Positions 1 through 12,100 of a stretch of 64,000 bases of DNA are shown piece after piece. The stretch is taken from the NCBI GenBank assembly GCA_964057225.1, contig OZ059898.1, forward strand, positions 992,001 to 1,056,000. The letters are read 5' to 3'. Numbering within the stretch: position 1 is the stretch's first letter; each line of letters opens with the position of its first letter. The stretch comes from Auanema rhodensis (taxonomy: Eukaryota; Nematoda; Chromadorea; Rhabditida; Rhabditidae). The notes under the pieces are model-generated. The model was not told the DNA's origin and searched no databases. It saw only the letters and a program-made list of their open reading frames with translations. The translations under genes were made by a program, and so were the position numbers.

Positions 1-6
1 GCCTTG

Positions 7-85
7 AAAAAAGGAATCTAAAAACATCTACTTTTTGCTAAATTATTTTGAAATTTTTTGAAAAAATTTTTGTCAAAATGTTTTT
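7..85. other. A/T-tract region with palindrome, repeated in every monomer
   Basis: Runs of 4 to 6 A or T occur at about 7-12, 20-24, 32-36, 46-49, 54-59, 61-66, 67-71, 75-78 and 81-85, spaced near one helical turn in the first part. In T59 monomers, AAATTTTTT-G-AAAAAATTT (51-69) is a perfect palindrome around a single central base. In C59 monomers the core becomes the even palindrome TTTTTCGAAAAA. Phased A-tracts are known to bend DNA, and curvature is common in satellites. The bend here is inferred, not measured. Confidence 0.6.
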
Positions 86-92
86 GGAAGCA

Positions 93-120
93 ATGTTGAG
101 TGTACATGGAAACTCAACAT
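93..120. repeat. 9-bp inverted repeat with 10-nt spacer (every monomer)
   Basis: ATGTTGAGT (93-101) and ACTCAACAT (112-120) are perfect reverse complements separated by GTACATGGAA. I saw essentially no recurrent variation in either arm across the 182 copies, unlike the other dyads. One private change, GGAAACAATG near 5706, lies just outside. It could be a dimeric protein-binding site or a small cruciform. The function is unknown. Confidence 0.8.
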
Positions 121-203
121 ACACCAATGCATCATTTTTCAAACGATCATAACTAATTTTTGTATTAAGCGTTTCTCAATGTAGTATAGTGCACTCGATG
201 CGG

Positions 204-254
204 ATTTTTAAGCTGCGTCGATCTGTGTTATCAGATTTGCGCTAGCTTAAAAAT
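204..254. repeat. 51-nt imperfect stem-loop (every monomer)
   Basis: The outer arms ATTTTTAAGCT (204-214) and AGCTTAAAAAT (244-254) pair over 11 bp. GCG (215-217) pairs with CGC (240-242) past a bulged T243. After a 3x3 internal loop, ATCTG (221-225) pairs with CAGAT (232-236) around a 6-nt loop. A further GTGCA (189-193) can pair with TGCAC (254-258). Variants at 248 and 249 (GCTAAAAAA, GCTTTAAAA) each cost one pair in the right arm, and no matching left-arm change is seen. The structure is read from the sequence; formation in vivo is unproven. Confidence 0.75.
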
Positions 255-271
255 GCACCGAGATATCAACT

Positions 272-293
272 GATATAAGTTCACACTTATATC
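272..293. repeat. 9-bp hairpin with 4-nt loop (most monomers)
   Basis: GATATAAGT (272-280) and ACTTATATC (285-293) are perfect reverse complements around TCAC. An overlapping dyad, ATATCA-AC-TGATAT (263-276), competes for the same bases when position 268 is A and loses one pair when it is G. The common A279 variant (ATAAATTCAC) and the C274 variant (GACATAAG) each break one pair, while T282 changes only the loop. Whether it folds in DNA or in a transcript is unknown. Confidence 0.75.
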
Positions 294-1755
294 CTCGATT
301 TTCACCCTGAAGAATTAATTTTTTCGTTGAATAACATTGTCCATCGTCTTTGCCTTGAAAAAAGGAATCTAAAAACATCTACTTTTTGCTAAATTATTTT
401 GAAATGTTTTGAAAAAATTTTTGTCAAAATGTTTTTGGAAGCAATGTTGAGTGTACATGGAAACTCAACATACACCAATGCATCATTTTTCAAACGATCA
501 TAACTAATTTTTGTATTAAGCGTTTTTCAATGTAGTATAGTGCACTCGATGCGGATTTTTAAGCTGCGTCGATCTGTGTTATCAGATTTGCGCTAGCTTA
601 AAAATGCACCGAGATATCAACTGATATAAGTTCACACTTATATCCTCGATTTTCACCCTGAAGAATTAATTTTTTCGTTGAATAACATTGTCCATCGTCT
701 TTGCCTTGAAAAAAGGAATCTAAAAACATCTACTTTTTGCTAAATTATCTTGAAATTTTTTGAAAAAATTTTTGTCAAAATGTTTTTGGAAGCAATGTTG
801 AGTGTACATGGAAACTCAACATACACCAATGCATCATTTTTCAAACGATCATAACTAATTTTTGTATTAAGCGTTTCTCAATGTAGTATAGTGCACTCGA
901 TGCGGATTTTTAAGCTGCGTCGATCTGTGTTATCAGATTTGCGCTAGCTTAAAAATGCACCGAGATATCAACTGATATAAGTTCACACTTATATCCTCGA
1001 TTTTCACCCTGAAGAATTAATTTTTTCGTTGAATAACATTGTCCATCGTCTTTGCCTTGAAAAAAGGAATCTAAAAACATCTACTTTTTGCTAAATTATT
1101 CTGAAATTTTTCGAAAAAATTTTTGTCAAAATGTTTTTGGAAGCAATGTTGAGTGTACATGGAAACTCAACATACACTAATGCATCATTTTTCAAACGAT
1201 CATAACTAATTTTTGTAATAAGCGTTTCTCAATGTAGTATAGTGCATTCGATGCGGAGTTTTAAGCTGCGTCGATCTGTGTTATCAGATTTGCGCTAGCT
1301 TAAAAATGCACCGAGATATCAACTGATATAAGTTCACACTTATATCCTCGATTTTCACCCTGAAGAATTAATTTTTTCGTTGAATAACATTGTCCATCGT
1401 CTTTGCTTTGAAAAAAGGAATCTAAAAACATCTACTTTTTGCTAAATTATTTTGAAATTTTTCGAAAAAATTTTTGTCAAAATGTTTTTGGAAGCAATGT
1501 TGAGTGTACATGGAAACTCAACATACACTAATGCATCATTTTTCAAACGATCATAACTAATTTTTGTATTAAGCGTTTCTCAATGTAGTATAGTGCATTC
1601 GATGCGGATTTTTAAGCTGCGTCGATCTGTGTTATCAGATTTGCGCTAGCTTAAAAATGCACCGAGATATCAACTGATATAAGTTCACACTTATATCCTC
1701 GATTTTCACCCTGAAGAATTAATTTTTTCGTTGAATAACATTGTCCATCGTCTTT

Positions 1756-2107
1756 GCCTTGAAAAAAGGAATCTAAAAACATCTACTTTTTGCTAAATTA
1801 TTTTGAAATTTTTCGAAAAAATTTTTGTCAAAAATGTTTTTGGAAGCAATGTTGAGTGTACATGGAAACTCAACATACACCAATGCATCATTTTTCAAAC
1901 GATCATAACTAATTTTTGTATTAAGCGTTTCTCAATGTAGTATAGTGCACTCGATGCGGATTTTTAAGCTGCGTCGATCTGTGTTATCAGATTTGCGCTA
2001 GCTTAAAAATGCACCGAGATATCAACTGATATAAGTTCACACTTATATCCTCGATTTTCACCCTGAAGAATTAATTTTTTCGTTGAATAACATTGTCCAT
2101 CGTCTTT
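1756..2107. repeat. Only length-variant monomer (352 bp)
   Basis: This monomer has five A's instead of four in the GTC-A(n)-TG motif (about 1830-1834), making it 352 bp. It is the only indel I can find in 182 complete monomers. It belongs to the left-edge subfamily with C at positions 125 and 194. A sequencing error in a homopolymer cannot be excluded. Confidence 0.85.
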
Positions 2108-5100
2108 GCCTTGAAAAAAGGAATCTAAAAACATCTACTTTTTGCTAAATTATTTTGAAATTTTTCGAAAAAATTTTTGTCAAAATGTTTTTGGAAGCAA
2201 TGTTGAGTGTACATGGAAACTCAACATACACTAATGCATCATTTTTCAAACGATCATAACTAATTTTTGTATTAAGCGTTTCTCAATGTAATATAGTGCA
2301 TTCGATGCGGATTTTTAAGCTGCGTCGATCTGTGTTATCAGATTTGCGCTAGCTTAAAAATGCACCGAGATATCAACTGATATAAGTTCACACTTATATC
2401 CTCGATTTTCACCCTGAAGAATTAATTTTTTCGTTGAATAACATTGTCCATCGTCTTTGCCTTGAAAAATGGAATCTAAAAACATCTACTTTTTGCTAAA
2501 TTATTTTGAAATTTTTCGAAACAATTTTTGTCAAAATGTTTTTGGAAGCAATGTTGAGTGTACATGGAAACTCAACATACACTAATGCATCATTTTTCAA
2601 ACGATCATAACTAATTTTTGTATTAAGCGTTTCTCAATGTAATATAGTGCATTCGATGCGGATTTTTAAGCTGCGTCGATCTGTGTTATCAGATTTGCGC
2701 TAGCTTAAAAATGCACCGAGATATCAACTGATATAAGTTCACACTTATATCCTCGATTTTCACCCTGAAGAATTAATTTTTTCGTTGAATAACATTGTCC
2801 ATCGTCTTTGCCTTGAAAAAAGGAATCTAAAAACGTCTACTTTTTGCTAAATTATTTTGAAATTTTTTGAAAAAATTTTTGTCAAAATGTTTTTGGAAGC
2901 AATGTTGAGTGTACATGGAAACTCAACATACACTAATGCATCATTTTTCAAACGATCATAACTAATTTTTGTATTAAGCGTTTCTCAATGTAGTATAGTG
3001 CATTTGATGCGGATTTTTAAGCTGGGTCGATCTGTGTTATCAGATTTGCGCTAGCTTTAAAATGCACCGAGATATCAACTGATATAAGTTCACACTTATA
3101 TCCTCGATTTTCACCCTGAAGAATTAATTTTTTCGTTGAATAACATTGTCCATCGTCTTTGCCTTGAAAAAAGGAATCTAAAAACATCTACTTTTTGCTA
3201 AATTATTTTGAAATTTTTCGAAAAAATTTTTGTCAAAATGTTTTTGGAAGCAATGTTGAGTGTACATGGAAACTCAACATACACTAATGCATCATTTTTC
3301 AAACGATCATAACTAATTTTTGTATTAAGCGTTTCTCAATGTAGTATAGTGCATTTGATGCGGATTTTTAAGCTGCGTCGATCTGTGTTATCAGATTTGC
3401 GCTAGCTTTAAAATGCACCGAGATATCAACTGATATAAGTTCACACTTATATCCTCGATTTTCACCCTGAAGAATTAATTTTTTCGTTGAATAACATTGT
3501 CCATCGTCTTTGCCTTGAAAAAAGGAATCTAAAAACATCTACTTTTTGCTAAATTATCTTGAAATTTTTCGAAAAAATTTTTGTCAAAATGTTTTTGGAA
3601 GCAATGTTGAGTGTACATGGAAACTCAACATACACTAATGCATCATTTTTCAAACGATCATAACTAATTTTTGTATTAAGCGTTTCTCAATGTAGTATAG
3701 TGCATTTGATGCGGATTTTTAAGCTGCGTCGATCTGTGTTATCAGATTTGCGCTAGCTTTAAAATGCACCGAGATATCAACTGATATAAGTTCACACTTA
3801 TATCCTTGATTTTCACCCTGAAGAATTAATTTTTTCGTTGAATAACATTGTCCATCGTCTTTGCCTTGAAAAAAGGAATCTAAAAACATCTACTTTTTGC
3901 TAAATTATTTTGAAATTTTTCGAAAAAATTTTTGTCAAAATGTTTTTGGAAGCAATGTTGAGTGTACATGGAAACTCAACATACACTAATGCATCATTTT
4001 TCAAACGATCATAACTAATTTTTGTATTAAGCGTTTCTCAATGTAGTATAGTGCATTTGATGCGGATTTTTAAGCTGCGTCGATCTGTGTTATCAGATTT
4101 GCGCTAGCTTAAAAATGCACCGAGATATCGACTGATATAAGTTCACACTTATATCCTCGATTTTCACCCTGAAGAATTAATTTTTTCGTTGAATAACATT
4201 GTCCATCGTCTTTGCCTTGAAAAATGGAATCTAAAAACATCTACTTTTTGCTAAATTATCTTGAAATTTTTCGAAAAAATTTTTGTCAAAATGTTTTTGG
4301 AAGCAATGTTGAGTGTACATGGAAACTCAACATACACTAATGCATCATTTTTCAAACGATCATAACTAATTTTTGTATTAAGCGTTTCTCAATGTAATAT
4401 AGTGCATTTGATGCGGATTTTTAAGCTGCGTCGATCTGTGTTATCAGATTTGCGCTAGCTTAAAAATGCACCGAGATATCAACTGATATAAGTTCACACT
4501 TATATCCTCGATTTTCACCCTGAAGAATTAATTTTTTCGTTGAATAACATTGTCCATCGTCTTTGCCTTGAAAAATGGAATCTAAAAACATCTACTTTTT
4601 GCTAAATTATTTTGAAATTTTTCGAAACAATTTTTGTCAAAATGTTTTTGGAAGCAATGTTGAGTGTACATGGAAACTCAACATACACTAATGCATCATT
4701 TTTCAAACGATCATAACTAATTTTTGTATTAAGCGTTTCTCAATGTAATATAGTGCATTCGATGCGGATTTTTAAGCTGCGTCGATCTGTGTTATCAGAT
4801 TTGCGCTAGCTTAAAAATGCACCGAGATATCGACTGATATAAATTCACACTTATATCCTCGATTTTCACCCTGAAGAATTAATTTTTTCGTTGAATAACA
4901 TTGTCCATCGTCTTTGCCTTGAAAAATGGAATCTAAAAACATCTACTTTTTGCTAAATTATCTTGAAATTTTTTGAAAAAATTTTTGTCAAAATGTTTTT
5001 GGAAGCAATGTTGAGTGTACATGGAAACTCAACATACACTAATGCATCATTTTTCAAACGATCATAACTAATTTTTGTATTAAGCGTTTCTCAATGTAAT

Positions 5101-8100
5101 ATAGTGCATTCGATGCGGATTTTTAAGCTGCGTCGATCTGTGTTATCAGATTTGCGCTAGCTTAAAAATGCACCGAGATATCGACTGATATAAGTTCACA
5201 CTTATATCCTCGATTTTCACCCTGAAGAATTAATTTTTTCGTTGAATAACATTGTCCATCGTCTTTGCCTTGAAAAATGGAATCTAAAAAAATCTACTTT
5301 TTGCTAAATTATCTTGAAATTTTTCGAAAAAATTTTTGTCAAAATGTTTTTGGAAGCAATGTTGAGTGTACATGGAAACTCAACATACACTAATGCATCA
5401 TTTTTCAAACGATCATAACTAATTTTTGTATTAAGCGTTTCTCAATGTAATATAGTGCATTCGATGCGGATTTTTAAGCTGCGTCGATCTGTGTTATCAG
5501 ATTTGCGCTAGCTTAAAAATGCACCGAGATATCGACTGATATAAGTTCACACTTATATCCTCGATTTTCACCCTGAAGAATTAATTTTTTCGTTGAATAA
5601 CATTGTCCATCGTCTTTGCCTTGAAAAATGGAATCTAAAAACATCTACTTTTTGCTAAATTATTTTGAAATTTTTTGAAAAAATTTTTGTCAAAATGTTT
5701 TTGGAAACAATGTTGAGTGTACATGGAAACTCAACATACACTAATGCATCATTTTTCAAACGATCATAACTAATTTTTGTATTAAGCGTTTCTCAATGTA
5801 ATATAGTGCATTCGATGCGGATTTTTAAGCTGCGTCGATCTGTGTTATCAGATTTGCGCTAGCTTAAAAATGCACCGAGATATCGACTGATATAAATTCA
5901 CACTTATATCCTCGATTTTCACCCTGAAGAATTAATTTTTTCGTTGAATAACATTGTCCATCGTCTTTGCCTTGAAAAATGGAATCTAAAAACATCTACT
6001 TTTTGCTGAATTATCTTGAAATTTTTCGAAAAAATTTTTGTCAAAATGTTTTTGGAAGCAATGTTGAGTGTACATGGAAACTCAACATACACTAATGCAT
6101 CATTTTTCAAACGATCATAACTAATTTTTGTATTAAGCGTTTCTCAATGTAATATAGTGCATTCGATGCGGATTTTTAAGCTGCGTCGATCTGTGTTATC
6201 AGATTTGCGCTAGCTTAAAAATGCACCGAGATATCAACTGATATAAGTTCACACTTATATCCTCGATTTTCACCCTGAAGAATTAATTTTTTCGTTGAAT
6301 AACAATGTCCATCGTCTTTGCCTTGAAAAATGGAATCTAAAAACATCTACTTTTTGCTAAATTATTTTGAAATTTTTCGAAACAATTTTTGTCAAAATGT
6401 TTTTGGAAGCAATGTTGAGTGTACATGGAAACTCAACATACACTAATGCATCATTTTTCAAACGATCATAACTAATTTTTGTATTAAGCGTTTCTCAATG
6501 TAATATAGTGCATTCGATGCGGATTTTTAAGCTGCGTCGATCTGTGTTATCAGATTTGCGCTAGCTTAAAAATGCACCGAGATATCGACTGATATAAATT
6601 CACACTTATATCCTCGATTTTCACCCTGAAGAATTAATTTTTTCGTTGAATACCATTGTCCATCGTCTTTGCCTTGAAAAATGGAATCTAAAAACATCTA
6701 CTTTTTGCTAAATTATCTTGAAATTTTTCGAAAAAATTTTTGTCAAAATGTTTTTGGAAGCAATGTTGAGTGTACATGGAAACTCAACATACACTAATGC
6801 ATCATTTTTCAAACGATCATAACTAATTTTTGTATTAAGCGTTTCTCAATGTAATATAGTGCATTCGATGCGGATTTTTAAGCTGCGTCGATCTGTGTTA
6901 TCAGATTTGCGCTAGCTTAAAAATGCACCGAGATATCGACTGATATAAGTTCACACTTATATCCTCGATTTTCACCCTGAAGAATTAATTTTTTCGTTGA
7001 ATAACATTGTCCATCGTCTTTGCCTTGAAAAATGGAATCTAAAAACATCTACTTTTTGCTAAATTATCTTGAAATTTTTCGAAAAAATTTTTGTCAAAAT
7101 GTTTTTGGAAGCAATGTTGAGTGTACATGGAAACTCAACATACACTAATGCATCATTTTTCAAACGATCATAACTAATTTTTGTATTAAGCGTTTCTCAA
7201 TGTAATATAGTGCATTCGATGCGGATTTTTAAGCTGCGTCGATCTGTGTTATCAGATTTGCGCTAGCTTAAAAATGCACCGAGATATCGACTGATATAAG
7301 TTCACACTTATATCCTCGCTTTTCACCCTGAAGAATTAATTTTTTCGTTGAATAACATTGTCCATCGTCTTTGCCTTGAAAAATGGAATCTAAAAACATC
7401 TACTTTTTGCTAAATTATCTTGAAATTTTTCGAAAAAATTTTTGTCAAAATGTTTTTGGAAGCAATGTTGAGTGTACATGGAAACTCAACATACACTAAT
7501 GCATCATTTTTCAAACGATCATAACTAATTTTTGTATTAAGCGTTTCTCAATGTAATATAGTGCATTCGATGCGGATTTTTAAGCTGCGTCGATCTGTGT
7601 TATCAGATTTGCGCTAGCTTAAAAATGCACCGAGATATCGACTGATATAAGTTCACACTTATATCCTCGATTTTCACCCTGAAGAATTAATTTTTTCGTT
7701 GAATAACATTGTCCATCGTCTTTGCCTTGAAAAATGGAATCTAAAAACATCTACTTTTTGCTAAATTATCTTGAAATTTTTCGAAAAAATTTTTGTCAAA
7801 ATGTTTTTGGAAGCAATGTTGAGTGTACATGGAAACTCAACATACACTAATGCATCATTTTTCAAACGATCATAACTAATTTTTGTATTAAGCGTTTCTC
7901 AATGTAATATAGTGCATTCGATGCGGATTTTTAAGCTGCGTCGATCTGTGTTATCAGATTTGCGCTAGCTTAAAAATGCACCGAGATATCGACTGATATA
8001 AGTTCACACTTATATCCTCGATTTTCACCCTGAAGAATTAATTTTTTCGTTGAATAACATTGTCCATCGTCTTTGCCTTGAAAAATGGAATCTAAAAACA

Positions 8101-9127
8101 TCTACTTTTTGCTAAATTATTTTGAAATTTTTTGAAAAAATTTTTGTCAAAATGTTTTTGGAAGCAATGTTGAGTGTACATGGAAACTCAACATACACTA
8201 ATGCATCATTTTTCAAACGATCATAACTAATTTTTGTATTAAGCGTTTCTCAATGTAATATAGTGCATTCGATGCGGATTTTTAAGCTGCGTCGATCTGT
8301 GTTATCAGATTTGCGCTAGCTTAAAAATGCACCGAGATATCGACTGATATAAGTTCACACTTATATCCTCGATTTTCACCCTGAAGAATTAATTTTTTCG
8401 TTGAATAACATTGTCCATCGTCTTTGCCTTGAAAAATGGAATCTAAAAACATCTACTTTTTGCTAAATTATCTTGAAATTTTTCGAAAAAATTTTTGTCA
8501 AAATGTTTTTGGAAGCAATGTTGAGTGTACATGGAAACTCAACATACACTAATGCATCATTTTTCAAACGATCATAACTAATTTTTGTATTAAGCGTTTC
8601 TCAATGTAATATAGTGCATTCGATGCGGATTTTTAAGCTGCGTCGATCTGTGTTATCAGATTTGCGCTAGCTTAAAAATGCACCGAGATATCGACTGATA
8701 TAAGTTCACACTTATATCCTCGATTTTCACCCTGAAGAATTAATTTTTTCGTTGAATAACATTGTCCATCGTCTTTGCCTTGAAAAATGGAATCTAAAAA
8801 CATCTACTTTTTGCTAAATTATTTTGAAATTTTTTGAAAAAATTTTTGTCAAAATGTTTTTGGAAGCAATGTTGAGTGTACATGGAAACTCAACATACAC
8901 TAATGCATCATTTTTCAAACGATCATAACTAATTTTTGTATTAAGCGTTTCTCAATGTAATATAGTGCATTCGATGCGGATTTTTAAGCTGCGTCGATCT
9001 GTGTTATCAGATTTGCGCTAGCTTAAAAATGCACCGAGATATCGACTGATATAAGTTCACACTTATATCCTCGATTTTCACCCTGAAGAATTAATTTTTT
9101 CGTTGAATAACATTGTCCATCGTCTTT
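2108..9127. repeat. Mixed 351-bp monomers without clear HOR
   Basis: Twenty monomers. The first few after 2810 carry T at 196 with GCTTTAAAA at 245-253 (2810, 3161, 3512). Later ones mostly carry T12, A184, C196 and G268. Four successive copies (6671, 7022, 7373, 7724) have the same diagnostic states, apart from a private C in CCTCGCTTTT near 7319. Several copies have private changes: AAACG at about 2834, GCTGGGTCG at about 3024, GGAAACAATG near 5706 and GCTGAATT at 6008. I could not establish a multi-monomer period here. There is no gene or other element. Confidence 0.85.
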
Positions 9128-12100
9128 GCCTTGAAAAATGGAATCTAAAAACATCTACTTTTTGCTAAATTATTTTGAAATTTTTTGAAAAAATTTTTGT
9201 CAAAATGTTTTTGGAAGCAATGTTGAGTGTACATGGAAACTCAACATACACTAATGCATCATTTTTCAAACGATCATAACTAATTTTTGTATTAAGCGTT
9301 TCTCAATGTAGTATAGTGCATTCGATGCGGATTTTTAAGCTGCGTCGATCTGTGTTATCAGATTTGCGCTAGCTTAAAAATGCACCGAGATATCAACTGA
9401 CATAAGTTTACACTTATATCCTCGATTTTCACCCTGAAGAATTAATTTTTTCGTTGAATAACATTATCCATCGTCTTTGCCTTAAAAAATGGAATCTAAA
9501 AACATCTACTTTTTGCTAAATTATCTTGAAATTTTTCGAAAAAATTTTTGTCAAAATGTTTTTGGAAGCAATGTTGAGTGTACATGGAAACTCAACATAC
9601 ACTAATGCATCATTTTTCAAACGATCATAACTAATTTTTGTATTAAGCGTTTCTCAATGTAATATAGTGCATTCGATGCGGATTTTTAAGCTGCGTCGAT
9701 CTGTGTTATCAGATTTGCGCTAGCTTAAAAATGCACCGAGATATCAACTGATATAAGTTCACACTTATATCCTCGATTTTCACCCTGAAGAATTAATTTT
9801 TTCGTTGAATAACATTGTCCATCGTCTTTGCCTTGAAAAAAGGAATCTAAAAACATCTACTTTTTGCTAAATTATTTTGAAATTTTTCGAAAACATTTTT
9901 GTCAAAATGTTTTTGGAAGCAATGTTGAGTGTACATGGAAACTCAACATACACTAATGCATCATTTTTCAAACGATCATAACTAATTTTTGTATTAAGCG
10001 TTTCTCAATGTAGTATAGTGCATTTGATGCGGATTTTTAAGCTGCGTCGATCTGTGTTATCAGATTTGCGCTAGCTTAAAAATGCACCGAGATATCAACT
10101 GATATAAGTTTACACTTATATCCTCGATTTTCACCCTGAAGAATTAATTTTTTCGTTGAATAACATTATCCATCGTCTTTGCCTTGAAAAAAGGAATCTA
10201 AAAACATCTACTTTTTGCTAAATTATTTTGAAATTTTTCGAAAAAATTTTTGTCAAAATGTTTTTGGAAGCAATGTTGAGTGTACATGGAAACTCAACAT
10301 ACACTAATGCATCATTTTTCAAACGATCATAACTAATTTTTGTATTAAGCGTTTCTCAATGTAATATAGTGCATTCGATGCGGATTTTTAAGCTGCGTCG
10401 ATCTGTGTTATCAGATTTGCGCTAGCTTAAAAATGCACCGAGATATCGACTGATATAAGTTCACACTTATATCCTCGATTTTCACCCTGAAGAATTAATT
10501 TTTTCGTTGAATAACATTGTCCATCGTCTTTGCCTTGAAAAATGGAATCTAAAAACATCTACTTTTTGCTAAATTATCTTGAAATTTTTCGAAAAAATTT
10601 TTGTCAAAATGTTTTTGGAAGCAATGTTGAGTGTACATGGAAACTCAACATACACTAATGCATCATTTTTCAAACGATCATAACTAATTTTTGTATTAAG
10701 CGTTTCTCAATGTAATATAGTGCATTCGATGCGGATTTTTAAGCTGCGTCGATCTGTGTTATCAGATTTGCGCTAGCTTAAAAATGCACCGAGATATCGA
10801 CTGATATAAGTTCACACTTATATCCTCGATTTTCACCCTGAAGAATTAATTTTTTCGTTGAATAACATTGTCCATCGTCTTTGCCTTGAAAAATGGAATC
10901 TAAAAACATCTACTTTTTGCTAAATTATTTTGAAATTTTTTGAAAAAATTTTTGTCAAAATGTTTTTGGAAGCAATGTTGAGTGTACATGGAAACTCAAC
11001 ATACACTAATGCATCATTTTTCAAACGATCATAACTAATTTTTGTATTAAGCGTTTCTCAATGTAGTATAGTGCATTCGATGCGGATTTTTAAGCTGCGT
11101 CGATCTGTGTTATCAGATTTGCGCTAGCTTAAAAATGCACCGAGATATCAACTGACATAAGTTTACACTTATATCCTCGATTTTCACCCTGAAGAATTAA
11201 TTTTTTCGTTGAATAACATTATCCATCGTCTTTGCCTTAAAAAATGGAATCTAAAAACATCTACTTTTTGCTAAATTATCTTGAAATTTTTCGAAAAAAT
11301 TTTTGTCAAAATGTTTTTGGAAGCAATGTTGAGTGTACATGGAAACTCAACATACACTAATGCATCATTTTTCAAACGATCATAACTAATTTTTGTATTA
11401 AGCGTTTCTCAATGTAATATAGTGCATTCGATGCGGATTTTTAAGCTGCGTCGATCTGTGTTATCAGATTTGCGCTAGCTTAAAAATGCACCGAGATATC
11501 AACTGATATAAGTTCACACTTATATCCTCGATTTTCACCCTGAAGAATTAATTTTTTCGTTGAATAACATTGTCCATCGTCTTTGCCTTGAAAAAAGGAA
11601 TCTAAAAACATCTACTTTTTGCTAAATTATTTTGAAATTTTTCGAAAACATTTTTGTCAAAATGTTTTTGGAAGCAATGTTGAGTGTACATGGAAACTCA
11701 ACATACACTAATGCATCATTTTTCAAACGATCATAACTAATTTTTGTATTAAGCGTTTCTCAATGTAGTATAGTGCATTTGATGCGGATTTTTAAGCTGC
11801 GTCGATCTGTGTTATCAGATTTGCGCTAGCTTAAAAATGCACCGAGATATCAACTGATATAAGTTTACACTTATATCCTCGATTTTCACCCTGAAGAATT
11901 AATTTTTTCGTTGAATAACATTATCCATCGTCTTTGCCTTGAAAAAAGGAATCTAAAAACATCTACTTTTTGCTAAATTATTTTGAAATTTTTCGAAAAA
12001 ATTTTTGTCAAAATGTTTTTGGAAGCAATGTTGAGTGTACATGGAAACTCAACATACACTAATGCATCATTTTTCAAACGATCATAACTAATTTTTGTAT

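Larger units (their letters stand above)
1..351. repeat. Representative complete monomer (first copy)
   Basis: This is the reference copy for the monomer positions used in this annotation. In order it holds: an A/T-tract region (about 7-85) with a palindrome centred at 60; a 9-bp inverted repeat at 93-120; a mixed-composition middle; a 51-nt imperfect stem-loop at 204-254; overlapping short dyads at 263-293; and a pyrimidine-rich tail. It carries an EcoRV site (GATATC, 262-267) and an NheI site (GCTAGC, 241-246), both kept in almost every copy. The two halves of the monomer do not look alike, so I see no sign that 351 bp arose as a dimer of a unit of about 175 bp. The phase chosen is arbitrary. 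Confidence 0.95.
1..2107. repeat. Left-edge monomer subfamily (6 monomers)
   Basis: Four of the first six monomers (starts 1, 352, 703, 1756) carry C at monomer position 125 together with C at 194. The other 178 have T at both, as far as I can see. The two monomers between them (1054 and 1405) already have T at both, so the types are interspersed. All six have G at 184 and A at 12. Private changes include a G in the GAAATGTTTT motif of the second copy and TATTCTG plus GGAGTTTTAAG in the fourth. The linked variants suggest an older or separately homogenised lineage, perhaps nearer an array or HOR boundary. Confidence 0.85.

Noticed and set aside
322-338. CENP-B box-like start (TTCG with A at the right spacing)
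   Set aside because: The CENP-B box pattern needs CGGG at its end. The monomer has ACAT there, so only the TTCG half and one A match, which is expected by chance.
1-351. Monomer as an ancient dimer of a unit of about 175 bp
   Set aside because: 351 is close to twice a nucleosome repeat, but the two halves show no visible sequence similarity and differ in base composition (about 27% against 37% G+C).
5919-6110. Minus-strand ORF of 63 codons
   Set aside because: It lies wholly within two adjacent monomers and exists only because a private A-to-G change at 6008 (GCTGAATT) turns a minus-strand TAG into CAG. The equivalent frame in other copies is closed by that stop. It has no recognisable domain, and its codons simply read the satellite.
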